Position numbers and translations under genes: made by a program | In this document: positions 1 to 7,001 of the stretch, piece after piece | How positions within the stretch are numbered: position 1 is the first letter of the stretch | Layout of the letters: the number at the start of each line of letters is the position of its first letter | Notes under the pieces: generated by a model | Databases searched by the model: none | Told to the model about the DNA's origin: nothing | The model's input: the letters and a program-made list of their open reading frames with translations, nothing else | Assembly: GCA_002322035.1 (NCBI GenBank) | Contig: DCNF01000022.1 | Location: forward strand, 1-8,840 | Source of the DNA: Geobacter sp. UBA1603 | GTDB lineage: Bacteria; Desulfobacterota; Desulfuromonadia; Geobacterales; Pseudopelobacteraceae | Direction: 5' to 3' | DNA length: 8,840 nt

Positions 1-52
1 AACCGCACGGGAATGTTTTACCTTCCTGTTGAACAGCCGGAATTTCGCTCAT
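1..52 (-). CDS. Start of a probable zinc-ribbon protein, cut by the window edge
   Basis: An ATG at 52-50 is preceded at good spacing by GAGG (about 58-61 on the + strand, read in reverse). It opens a frame that stays open to the window edge, giving MSEIPAVQQEGKTFPCG. The ending TFPCG resembles the first knuckle (FPCxxCG) of zinc-ribbon proteins that often accompany SPFH proteins of the YdjI type; in Bacillus subtilis, YdjG plays this part beside YdjI. The gene follows the SPFH gene by 52 nt on the same strand with no terminator between them, so co-transcription is likely. The frame, the start and one Cys are seen directly. The zinc-ribbon identity is inferred from five residues plus context, and the second Cys lies outside the window. 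Confidence 0.5.
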   Translation of the reverse strand, partial: MSEIPAVQQEGKTFPCG

Positions 53-104
53 GTTGACCTCGCTGGTAAATGATCATTAACAATAGAAGCTAGAAAATCT
101 ATAT

Positions 105-1238
105 CTACCACGGCGGGATCGGCGGCGGAAGCGCCCCGAACACGGGTGACAGTTCAGTTACGGTCGAGGCGGCGGCCCAGGAGGCCATCCCCTGTTTCCA
201 GACCAGGGTGTCGCGGGTCAGCTGGCCGTTCTGGGCCATCTGCTGCAGGGCCGCCATGTCGAACGGCCCTGCCTGCTGGCCGCCCAAGGCAACGAAGAAC
301 TGCACCTGCGGCGGCAGGGGAGGAGGCGCCATGCCGGGTGCGGCGCCAAAGCCGGGCTGTCCCTGTGCCTGGGCGTTGAACATGCCGCCCATGGCGCCGG
401 CCATCTGGCCACCCATGCCGAACCCCATGCCGATGCCGACGCCGGCCGCTGCCAGGCCGCCCGGGTTGTTGGCGGCATCGTTGATCGAGTTGGCGGTCTC
501 GTACTGGGTGTACATCTGCATATTGCCGATGGCACGCATGGCGCCGGCCTTGTCGATGGCCCGCTCCACTTCCTCCGGCAGGCCGATGTCCTGCACCTGC
601 ACCTCGGTCAGATCAAGGCCGAACCCCTCGATGACCGGTTTGAGACGGTCGCGCAGCATCTCGCCGACGGTAACCACCTTGCTCTCGAGATCGATGACCG
701 GGATGCCGAGCTCCGGCATGACCTCCTTTACACGTGTCCCGATCTTTCCCCTCAGGTTGTCCTCGATTCCATCGGTGGTGAAATTGCCGTCGGTGCCGAC
801 GATCTCGCGGATGAATGTTGCCGGGTCCTTGATCTTGATCGAGTAGAGCCCGTAGGCGGTGACACGCACGGCGCCGAATTCCGGATCGCGCATGGTGCAG
901 GGGCCGGGGGTGCCCCACTTCAGGTTGGTGAACTGCCGGGTCGAACAGAAATATACTTCTGCCTTGAACGGCGACTCAAAGCCGTATTTCCAGCCCTTGA
1001 GGGTGGCCAGGATCGGCAGGTTCTGGGTGGTGAGGGTGTAGGTGCCTGGCTTAAAGACATCGGCCAGCTGTCCTTCGTTGATGAAGGCCGCCATCTGCCC
1101 CTCGCGGACGACGAGCTTGGCGTTGTACTTGATCTCGTTGCCGTAGCGCTCGAAGCGGTAGACAAGCGTGTCGTTGGTGTCGTCCAGCCACTGGACGATG
1201 TCGATAAATTCGCCTTTGATCTTGTCCCATAATGCCAT
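105..1238 (-). CDS. SPFH-domain protein with C-terminal GYF_2 domain (YdjI / 'virion core protein'-like)
   Basis: This 377-residue protein starts at MALWDKIKGEF. The ATG at 1238-1236 has a strong GGGGAGG ribosome site just upstream; a frame extension to 1298 has no such support. Residues about 1-240 match the bacterial SPFH family related to B. subtilis YdjI, including an early VVREGQMAAFI strand and the later GLDLTEVQVQDIGLPEEV segment. SPFH proteins form membrane-associated oligomeric scaffolds, and YdjI-type members are linked to envelope-stress responses. Residues about 253-310 are a Gly/Ala/Met/Pro-rich linker. Residues about 312-368 (FFVALGGQQAGPFDMAAL through WKQGMASWAAA) fit a GYF_2/DUF4339 domain, a small Pro-binding-type fold. 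The chain ends in PPPIPPW. No signal peptide or clear membrane helix is visible, so it is probably a peripheral cytoplasmic-face protein. It lies between the DAC-like protein and the zinc-ribbon start, suggesting a joint complex. The family call is firm; its function here is inferred. Confidence 0.88.
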   Translation of the reverse strand: MALWDKIKGEFIDIVQWLDDTNDTLVYRFERYGNEIKYNAKLVVREGQMAAFINEGQLADVFKPGTYTLTTQNLPILATLKGWKYGFESPFKAEVYFCSTRQFTNLKWGTPGPCTMRDPEFGAVRVTAYGLYSIKIKDPATFIREIVGTDGNFTTDGIEDNLRGKIGTRVKEVMPELGIPVIDLESKVVTVGEMLRDRLKPVIEGFGLDLTEVQVQDIGLPEEVERAIDKAGAMRAIGNMQMYTQYETANSINDAANNPGGLAAAGVGIGMGFGMGGQMAGAMGGMFNAQAQGQPGFGAAPGMAPPPLPPQVQFFVALGGQQAGPFDMAALQQMAQNGQLTRDTLVWKQGMASWAAASTVTELSPVFGALPPPIPPW

Positions 1239-1278
1239 GGTGAACCTCCCCTTGATGATGGTGTGTGCTTGTGAGAGC

Positions 1279-1309
1279 GGCGGCCAGTCGCAAAGCAAGC
1301 TGGGCCGCC
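1279..1309 (-). promoter_or_regulatory. Intercistronic GC-rich hairpin between DAC-like and SPFH genes
   Basis: Perfect 7-bp arms GGCGGCC (1279-1285) and GGCCGCC (1303-1309) flank a 17-nt loop. A further CAG/CTG pairing is possible across a one-base bulge. The hairpin lies in the 74-nt gap just after the stop codon at 1313. In the minus-strand transcript it is not followed by a U-tract, so it is not a standard intrinsic terminator. An RNA-processing or 3'-end-stabilising element that sets different expression for the two genes is possible. The stem is seen; any role is inferred. Confidence 0.45.
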
Positions 1310-1312
1310 TGG

Positions 1313-2584
1313 TTAGCCGAAGCGATAGATCATTCTGCCGTCCTGGTACAACTCGATCGGGCCGTCCTGGGAAACCTTGATGACCCGGCCGAAATGGGAT
1401 GCGGCGCAGGCGGCGGTGGTGCGACCGCCTCCGGTGACGACCTCGCGGGCATGTGACGTGTCGATGATGAAGCCGGTTTCCATCAACCTGCCCGACTTGC
1501 CAAAGACGGTCATGCCGTCGGCCGAGAGAATCCGCAGCAGAATGCCGGATTGCTTCAGTTCGGCAATGGTCCGCCCCTTGACCCGGCCGACCAGGATGCG
1601 CCCCACCGGATCATCACCGCCGACGGATCCTTTCTTGAGGGCTGCCAGCTGACGCGGCCCCTTGTCATAGATCAGGATCACCGTGCCGTGGCGCGCCTTG
1701 GAGAGGGCGTAGACGGTCCAGAGCAGCTCATCGGAAGAATCGGAATCAAGGATGCCGGATAGAAATGAGCGGAAGATGTCAGGATCAAAAATGGCCCAGA
1801 CCCCTTTGCGGCGGATCAGCAGACGGGCCGGGCTGATCTGGATCTCTATTTCCGATGCTTCGTTGACCGTGACGGCAAATGCACCCTTTCCGGCCCGGCG
1901 CACCAGAGAAAAAATTTCACGCTGGGTCAGGCGCTCGATGTCGTTGTGGGTGGAGCTTGCCGTGCGGATGACCCCGGTGACCTGCATCTGGATCGTGGCT
2001 AGGAAAAAAAGGTTGGTGCCGTCCACGAAGCGGTAGGTGAGCGGGTTGTCAAAGAATGACGGGGTGATATCGGCATGGGGCTGGAGCGGGATAAGAGTAT
2101 GCTTACGCTCCCGCAGAACCGTGCGCAGCAGGGGCAGGGTGGTGCGGTGAACCAGAAACCCGGTCGTGGCGGGAGTGCCTTCGTAGCGCTGGTAGGAGAG
2201 GGATTTGAGCAGCTGGATCAGCTGCTGGATCGGCCAGAAACCCTTGCGGTGGTCGCCGCGCAGCGACCGGGCAACGGTAATGTCCATGATCGAGGCTAAA
2301 AGCGCTGTGCGGAACTGGGCGGCATAGCCCTGCTGGCGGAAGCCGCTGTAGAGGGCCGAGAAGGCGGTCAGAAGCTCGCGACAGAAGGCGCTTTCGCTGC
2401 GGGTGAAGGGGATTGCACTGCGCCGGGCGGTGAAACGGTAGCTCTGCTCGTCGATAACGACCCGCTCGCTGATCAGCTCTTCATGGGCCGGCAGCGGATG
2501 GTCTCCGCTCTGCAGCTCAACCTCGGCACCGCCGAGGAAAGACTGAATGCTGCCTGCAAGTACGTCGAAAACTGCCTGTGGCAT
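1313..2584 (-). CDS. DisA_N/DAC-fold-like protein with degenerate cyclase motifs (probable nucleotide sensor, DACNV-like)
   Basis: This 423-residue soluble-looking protein has an ATG at 2584-2582 preceded by GAGG at 5-nt spacing. Residues about 60-200 are a mostly helical region I do not recognise. Residues about 288-420 follow the order of a diadenylate cyclase (DAC/DisA_N) domain: a TVILIYDKG strand, a long central helix region, LSADGMTVF (353-361) where active enzymes have a DGA motif, GGGRTTAACAASHFG (385-399) where they have GTRHRAA, and a closing VIKVSQDGPIELYQDG (401-416) like the VSEETG strand pair. The metal-binding Asp is kept (D356), but DGA has become DGM and RHR has become RTT, so synthesis of c-di-AMP is doubtful. 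Databases contain predicted sensor families of this general kind (DACNV and relatives), which I assign from memory. It is preceded by the 55-residue membrane protein (15-nt gap) and followed by the SPFH gene. The DAC similarity rests on motif order only; the ligand is unknown. Confidence 0.68.
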   Translation of the reverse strand: MPQAVFDVLAGSIQSFLGGAEVELQSGDHPLPAHEELISERVVIDEQSYRFTARRSAIPFTRSESAFCRELLTAFSALYSGFRQQGYAAQFRTALLASIMDITVARSLRGDHRKGFWPIQQLIQLLKSLSYQRYEGTPATTGFLVHRTTLPLLRTVLRERKHTLIPLQPHADITPSFFDNPLTYRFVDGTNLFFLATIQMQVTGVIRTASSTHNDIERLTQREIFSLVRRAGKGAFAVTVNEASEIEIQISPARLLIRRKGVWAIFDPDIFRSFLSGILDSDSSDELLWTVYALSKARHGTVILIYDKGPRQLAALKKGSVGGDDPVGRILVGRVKGRTIAELKQSGILLRILSADGMTVFGKSGRLMETGFIIDTSHAREVVTGGGRTTAACAASHFGRVIKVSQDGPIELYQDGRMIYRFG

Positions 2585-2599
2585 GGCAACCTCGCCGGG

Positions 2600-2767
2600 T
2601 TAGTGTTTCGGGCCGTCCTGCCGCTCGAGCTCCTGCTGTTCCTGGCGCCGCTGCCGCTCCAGTGCCCGGCGCCGCTTGCCGCCCAGGAAGCATTCCTCGA
2701 TGATGATCGCCACGAACAGGACGCAGAACAGGGCGAAAATAACGGCAATGATCTGATGCATGGTCAT
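2600..2767 (-). CDS. Small single-helix membrane protein with charged C-terminal tail (55 aa)
   Basis: A short frame between two larger genes encodes MTMHQIIAVIFALFCVLFVA followed by IIIEECFLGG and a basic, Gln/Glu-rich tail (KRRRALERQRRQEQQELERQ, then DGPKH). Residues about 5-24 form one membrane-spanning helix. The tail is strongly charged with heptad-like spacing, so a short cytoplasmic coiled coil is plausible, and the Arg/Lys cluster after the helix suggests an N-out, C-in orientation. The start may be Met1 (2767) or Met3 (2761); neither has a strong ribosome site. It begins 8 nt after the acyl-CoA synthetase stop, consistent with translational coupling, and ends 15 nt before the DAC-like gene. 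I recognise no family. It could anchor the soluble DAC-like protein to the membrane or join an SPFH complex, which is inference from position. Confidence 0.68.
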   Translation of the reverse strand: MTMHQIIAVIFALFCVLFVAIIIEECFLGGKRRRALERQRRQEQQELERQDGPKH

Positions 2768-2775
2768 CGTGTCTG

Positions 2776-4434
2776 TTACGCCGTCGGGCCGGCGTCCTCC
2801 AGTGACAGTTCCTTGATGGCCATCTCGCGCAGCTTGAACTTCTGGATCTTGCCGCTGGCGGTCATCGGGTAGCCGTCGACGAATTTGACATATTTCGGGA
2901 TTTTGTAGCTGGCGATTTTGTCCTGACAGTAGCCGCGCACCTCGTCCTCGGTCATCTCCATCCCTTTCTTGAGGATGATCGCCGCCATGACCTGCTCGCC
3001 GTACTTGCGGTCCGGCACGCCGTAGACCTGGATATCGGAGATTTTGGGATGGGTGTAGAGGAACTCCTCGATCTCGCGGGGGTAAATGTTCTCGCCGCCG
3101 CGGATGATCATCTGCTTGATCCGGCCGGTGATCTTGCAGTAACCGTTTTCGTCCATGATCGCCAGATCGCCGGTGTGGAGCCAGGCATCGCTGTCGATGG
3201 CCCGGGCGGTCTCCTCCGGCATCTTGTAGTACCCCTTCATGACCAGGTAGCCGCGGGTGCAGAGCTCGCCCTGCTTGCCGGGGGGCAGCGCCGTGCCGGT
3301 CTCGATGTCGACGATCTTGACCTCAACATCCGGTAGTGCCCGGCCGACGGTTGCCACGCGCAGCTCGATCGGGTCATCGGTGCGGGTCTGGGTGATCACC
3401 GGCGACGACTCGGTCTGGCCGTAGGCGATGGTGATCTCCGAGGCGTTCATCCGGCTGATGACCTTCTTCATTACCTCGATCGGGCAGGGGGAACCGGCCA
3501 TGATGCCGGTGCGCAGCGAAGAGAGGTCGAATTTCGGGAATTCCGGGTGCTCCAGTTCGGCGATGAACATGGTCGGCACGCCGTGGACCGCGGTGCATTT
3601 CTCCTTCTCGATGGTCTGGAGCACCTTGAGCGGATCGAAGATCTCGACCGGCACCATGGCGGTGGCGTGGGTGACGCAGGCCATGACCCCCAGCACGCAG
3701 CCGAAGCAGTGGAAGAAGGGGACCGGGATGCAGAGGCGGTCGTCGGGGGTGAATTTCATGCATTCGCCGATGTTGAAGCCGTTGTTGACGATGTTGTAAT
3801 GGGTCAGCATCACCCCCTTGGGGAAACCGGTGGTGCCTGATGTGTACTGCATGTTGATGGTTTCGTGGCAGTCGAGGGTGGCCTCGATGGCCGCCAGTTC
3901 GCTGTCGGGCACATCGACGCCCAGTTCCATGATCCGGTTGAAATTCATCATGCCGGCCGGCGTGTCCTCGCCGATGAAGACGACATTTTTCATGAAGGGC
4001 AGTTTCGGTGTGCTGATGCTGCCCGGCTCGGCTGATGCCAGGCCCGGGATGACATCGGTGACGGTTGCGACATAGTCGCTGTCCTTGAAAGAGCGCACCA
4101 TGAAGAGGGTGGTTGAGTCCGACTGGTTAAGGATGTACTCCAGCTCTGCTGATTTGTAGCTGGTGTTGATGGTCACCAGCACGGCGCCGATCTTGGCGGT
4201 GGCGAACTGCAGGATCACCCACTCCGGCACGTTGTAGGCCCAGATGGAGACATTGTCCCCTTTTTTTATGCCGAGCCGCAGCAGGCCCTTGGCGACCTGC
4301 CGGCAGACCTCGTTGCACTGGCGGTAACTGTAGCGCAGGCCCCGTTCCGGGTAGACCAGGGCATCATTGTCGGGATAGCGGCGGGCCATGTCATCGAGAA
4401 GGCCGCCAACGGTGTGGGTTATCTGCTGGGACAC
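2776..4434 (-). CDS. Acyl-CoA synthetase (AMP-forming), ACSF2-like fatty acid--CoA ligase
   Basis: This 552-residue ANL-superfamily enzyme joins a carboxylic acid to CoA through an acyl-adenylate, using ATP. Visible motifs are the P-loop YTSGTTGFPKG (197-207), YGQTES (338-343), HTGD (420-423), the hinge and A8 region GRIKQMIIRGGENIYPREIE (437-456), and PMTASGKIQK (523-532) with the adenylation lysine at K529. The overall pattern, with GYYKMPEETA and RGGENIYPREIEEFL, is closest to medium/long-chain ACSF2-type synthetases rather than acetyl-CoA synthetase, which is about 100 residues longer. The GTG at 4434-4432 is chosen as start because AAGGAG lies 8 nt upstream; the upstream in-frame extension overlaps the kinase gene. 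It is cytoplasmic, with no signal peptide. It sits 43 nt after the histidine kinase gene and diverges from a carboxylate-type symporter locus, suggesting use of an imported acid. Chain-length preference cannot be read with confidence. Confidence 0.93.
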   Translation of the reverse strand: MSQQITHTVGGLLDDMARRYPDNDALVYPERGLRYSYRQCNEVCRQVAKGLLRLGIKKGDNVSIWAYNVPEWVILQFATAKIGAVLVTINTSYKSAELEYILNQSDSTTLFMVRSFKDSDYVATVTDVIPGLASAEPGSISTPKLPFMKNVVFIGEDTPAGMMNFNRIMELGVDVPDSELAAIEATLDCHETINMQYTSGTTGFPKGVMLTHYNIVNNGFNIGECMKFTPDDRLCIPVPFFHCFGCVLGVMACVTHATAMVPVEIFDPLKVLQTIEKEKCTAVHGVPTMFIAELEHPEFPKFDLSSLRTGIMAGSPCPIEVMKKVISRMNASEITIAYGQTESSPVITQTRTDDPIELRVATVGRALPDVEVKIVDIETGTALPPGKQGELCTRGYLVMKGYYKMPEETARAIDSDAWLHTGDLAIMDENGYCKITGRIKQMIIRGGENIYPREIEEFLYTHPKISDIQVYGVPDRKYGEQVMAAIILKKGMEMTEDEVRGYCQDKIASYKIPKYVKFVDGYPMTASGKIQKFKLREMAIKELSLEDAGPTA

Positions 4435-4442
4435 GCTGTTCT

Positions 4443-4448
4443 CTCCTT
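4443..4448 (-). promoter_or_regulatory. Ribosome binding site that fixes the GTG start of the acyl-CoA synthetase
   Basis: AAGGAG on the minus strand lies 8 nt before the GTG at 4434-4432. The protein from this GTG begins VSQQITHTVGG, a normal N-terminus for the family. The ATG-started frame extension instead runs about 68 codons back into the kinase gene. Confidence 0.8.
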
Positions 4449-4477
4449 CAGTCGAAATCTGATTGCATTGGTTCTTA

Positions 4478-6631
4478 TCAGGCTGCTTGAAAACTCTCGC
4501 AATCGGGTTGCAGCGTGAAGTAAAAAGTCGCGCCTCCTCCCAACGTGCTTTCCACCCAGATTTTGCCGCCATGGCGCAGTACGACACGCTTGGCGGTGGC
4601 CAGGCCGATGCCGGTACCGCTGAACTGCCCTGGGTCATGCAGTCGCGTGAAGGCGGTAAACAGGGCGCCGGCGTCTTTCATATCAAATCCGGCTCCGTTG
4701 TCACGAATGTAATGGACCGGAACCGGTTTGTCAGTCAGGATGCCGAACTCGATTTGCGGGTCAGGTACCTTCGAAGAGTATTTCCAGGCATTTCCCACCA
4801 GGTTGGCAATCAGAATTTTGAGCAGGTTCCGGTCGCCGACCACCGTGGCGGTATCGCGGCAGACAAGCTGCGCGTGGTGGTCGGGCTCCATGATCTGCAG
4901 ATCGCGGAAGCACTCTTCCACCAGGGCTGAAAGATCAACCTGAACCGGAACAAATTCGGCCCTGGTGAGGCGGGAAAGCTGCAGCATGGCGTCGATCATT
5001 TCGTTCAGCCAGCAGCTCGATTCGTAGATTCGGCTCATGTAGGTCCGCAGCGCCGGATCGGCGGCCATCTGTTCGTCGATAATCAGCTGGCAGTACCCGG
5101 AAATTCTGGTCAGCGGCCCGCGCATATCGTGCGATACCGAATAGTTGAAGGTTTCCAGCTCGCTGTTGGCCGCCTCCAGCTCGCTTGCCTGGCGGGCCAG
5201 TTCGCTGTTGAGCTGATGGATCTGGTCGAGGTACATCCGGTCGGTTTCCTCGGTGACCTTGCGGATGGTGATGTCCCGGTCGAAGCCGATCAGGTAGCGT
5301 TTGCCGCCGATGGTGAGCGGCCCGGCATGGACTTCGATCGGAAAGCGGGAGCCGTCCTTGCGGAAGTGCCAGGCTTCGAAGGTGACCCATTCGCCGGCGC
5401 TGATCCGCTGTATGATGTCCCCGGCAATCTGGTTGGTCTCGGGAGTGTTGACCTCAAAGATTGTCCGGCTGCAGAGCTCCTCGATGGTGTAGCCGTGCTG
5501 CTCTGCCGCTGCGGCGTTGGCGGCGACGATCTGGCCGGCCTGCTCGCCCTCCAGGCCGATGATGATGATCGAATCGGGGGCCCGCTCGAAGAGCAGCCGG
5601 TAACGCTCTTCGCTTTCACGCATGGCTGTTTCGGCCTTGGCCAGTGATTCGAGCATGGTGTTGATCGATGTCGCCAGATCCTCCAGCTCGTCTTCCCCCT
5701 CAACCGGCAGACGGGCGCTGATGTCGCGGTTGTCGCTGATCTGGCGGACCCGTCCGCCAAGTGAGGCGATCCGTTCCAGCACGGCGCCTTTGATGAACAT
5801 CAGGGTTACCGAACAGAGCACCAGGCCGGAAACAAGAAGAACGAAGAAAATATAATAGATGCTGGTTTTGCCCTGCTCGTAGATCAGCCGCGGCTCGCTC
5901 AGGCGGACCAGCAGGGCGGGAGAGCCGTCGCTGCCCTTGAGCGCCGTGTAGCCGGCAATCTGCTGGTCCGGAAGCACTTCGCTGAAAAAACCGGTCGTGT
6001 CGAACCCCGCCAGGGCGCGGCTGAAGTCGTCCGGAAGGTCTCTGTCAGCCGCCCTGCGGATTTCGAGCCGCGCATGGGTCAAGTCCTTCAGCCGTTCGAT
6101 TTCATGCTGGTCGAACCGTCTTGCGGCAAGCAGCAGGGTCTCGTCGTCCAGCCGCCGGGTGGTGAACTGGACCGGGACGCCGCCGGCAAAAGCCAGGCCA
6201 TGTGCCTGGCCGTTCGGCGCAGCAAACCCCTGCTGTGCCATCCGCTGGTAGTCGTCCCGCTCGGCGGGCGTGAACTCTGCGATCAGGCGCCGGTGAAAAT
6301 CGGCGGCCCGCCCGGCCTGCAGCTGGCCGTCTCGGTTCAGGCAGAGCAGCGCGTCAACCCGATGGTTGACGAATGATGCAATGTCAAGGCTGGTGATAAA
6401 AGAAAGCCCCCGCTGTTCGATCAGGAGCTCGTAGTCCCGGGCCGAAGCGGAGATTTCAGGATAGGTCTCATTGATTTCGTTGACGATCTTGACGATGTTC
6501 TGGGCCAGGATCTTGCGTTCGAGCCCGGAAAAGCTCTGCAGGAGGATGATGTCGGACACCGCGGCGACCACGAACACCAGGGCGATAAAGGTGCTGATGA
6601 TGACCAGAACGGTTTTGCGCGAAAGATTCAT
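4478..6631 (-). CDS. Membrane sensor histidine kinase (CHASE4-like periplasmic domain, HAMP, PAS, HisKA, HATPase)
   Basis: This 717-residue hybrid-free kinase starts MNLSRKTVLV. Transmembrane helix 1 is at about 7-29. A periplasmic domain of about 225 residues resembles CHASE4 but lacks its typical Trp/Asp-rich signature. Helix 2 is at about 257-280, HAMP at about 281-333, PAS at about 341-455 with the FRKDGSRFPIEVHAGPL pattern and a PAC-like end, a coiled linker at 456-495, then HisKA with NYSVSHDMRGPL and phospho-acceptor H501. The ATPase has the N box NLVGNAWKYS (610-619), G1 DNGAGF (644-649) and G2 GTGIGLA (672-678), so it should be active. The ATG at 6631 is preferred over upstream in-frame Mets because a minus-strand promoter candidate lies inside that extension and the first membrane helix follows at once; its ribosome site (GGA) is weak. 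No response regulator is in the window, so its partner is elsewhere or beyond the left edge. It heads the minus-strand run; the ligand is unknown, though a carboxylate is a reasonable guess from context. Confidence 0.92.
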   Translation of the reverse strand: MNLSRKTVLVIISTFIALVFVVAAVSDIILLQSFSGLERKILAQNIVKIVNEINETYPEISASARDYELLIEQRGLSFITSLDIASFVNHRVDALLCLNRDGQLQAGRAADFHRRLIAEFTPAERDDYQRMAQQGFAAPNGQAHGLAFAGGVPVQFTTRRLDDETLLLAARRFDQHEIERLKDLTHARLEIRRAADRDLPDDFSRALAGFDTTGFFSEVLPDQQIAGYTALKGSDGSPALLVRLSEPRLIYEQGKTSIYYIFFVLLVSGLVLCSVTLMFIKGAVLERIASLGGRVRQISDNRDISARLPVEGEDELEDLATSINTMLESLAKAETAMRESEERYRLLFERAPDSIIIIGLEGEQAGQIVAANAAAAEQHGYTIEELCSRTIFEVNTPETNQIAGDIIQRISAGEWVTFEAWHFRKDGSRFPIEVHAGPLTIGGKRYLIGFDRDITIRKVTEETDRMYLDQIHQLNSELARQASELEAANSELETFNYSVSHDMRGPLTRISGYCQLIIDEQMAADPALRTYMSRIYESSCWLNEMIDAMLQLSRLTRAEFVPVQVDLSALVEECFRDLQIMEPDHHAQLVCRDTATVVGDRNLLKILIANLVGNAWKYSSKVPDPQIEFGILTDKPVPVHYIRDNGAGFDMKDAGALFTAFTRLHDPGQFSGTGIGLATAKRVVLRHGGKIWVESTLGGGATFYFTLQPDCESFQAA

Positions 6632-6665
6632 AGGCTGTCCACAAAAATGGTAAAAACGCATGCGC

Positions 6666-6677
6666 CGTTTCGAAACG
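6666..6677. promoter_or_regulatory. 12-bp perfect palindrome upstream of the kinase gene
   Basis: CGTTTCGAAACG is fully self-complementary. It lies 35-46 nt upstream of the kinase ATG, inside the predicted leader. Related half-sites (GTTTGAAAC at 6870-6878 and CCGTT..AACGG at 7004-7015) occur elsewhere in the same region. It could be an operator or a leader hairpin. The palindrome is seen; function is inferred. Confidence 0.4.
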
Positions 6678-6827
6678 CGGCTGCCGGCGATTGTCAGCCG
6701 AACCGGCCTGCCCGGGGTGAAAAAGCGACGGCAGAAAGCGTGAAACCCGCCGATTTTACGGGGCGAATAATACCGTGACCCTGTCCCGGCTGCAATAACT
6801 ATTTTCTGCCGTGTCGTCGCTCCCGTC

Positions 6828-6856
6828 AGCATAATTTGGCTGTTTTTATATTTCAA
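6828..6856 (-). promoter_or_regulatory. Candidate sigma70-type promoter for the kinase operon
   Basis: On the minus strand, TTGAAA (6856-6851) is followed after exactly 17 nt by TATGCT (6833-6828). The -35 matches consensus at 5 of 6 positions and the -10 at 4 of 6. Predicted transcription would begin near 6821, giving a leader of roughly 190 nt before the kinase ATG at 6631. This placement argues against the upstream in-frame start codons. Confidence 0.45.
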
Positions 6857-7001
6857 CCGGCCGTTGACGGTTTGAAACGGTATCTCCCCGGTCGGCAACG
6901 CCGAAAACGGCGATATGATAACAGTCTGTAATTGTTCGTTATAGTGAAGATTACGTCCTGTTGTTGACCGGCTGGGTTGGTATTATGGTTTGGAATTATT
7001 G

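Noticed and set aside
208..846. 212-codon plus-strand frame opposite the SPFH gene
   Set aside because: It is antisense to a clearly recognised SPFH/GYF_2 gene, its protein is compositionally odd (Pro/Met/Ser-rich) and matches nothing known; it mirrors the GC-rich codon pattern of the real gene.
5129..5647. 172-codon plus-strand frame opposite the histidine kinase
   Set aside because: It is antisense to the PAS/HisKA coding region, with no ribosome site and no recognisable domain.
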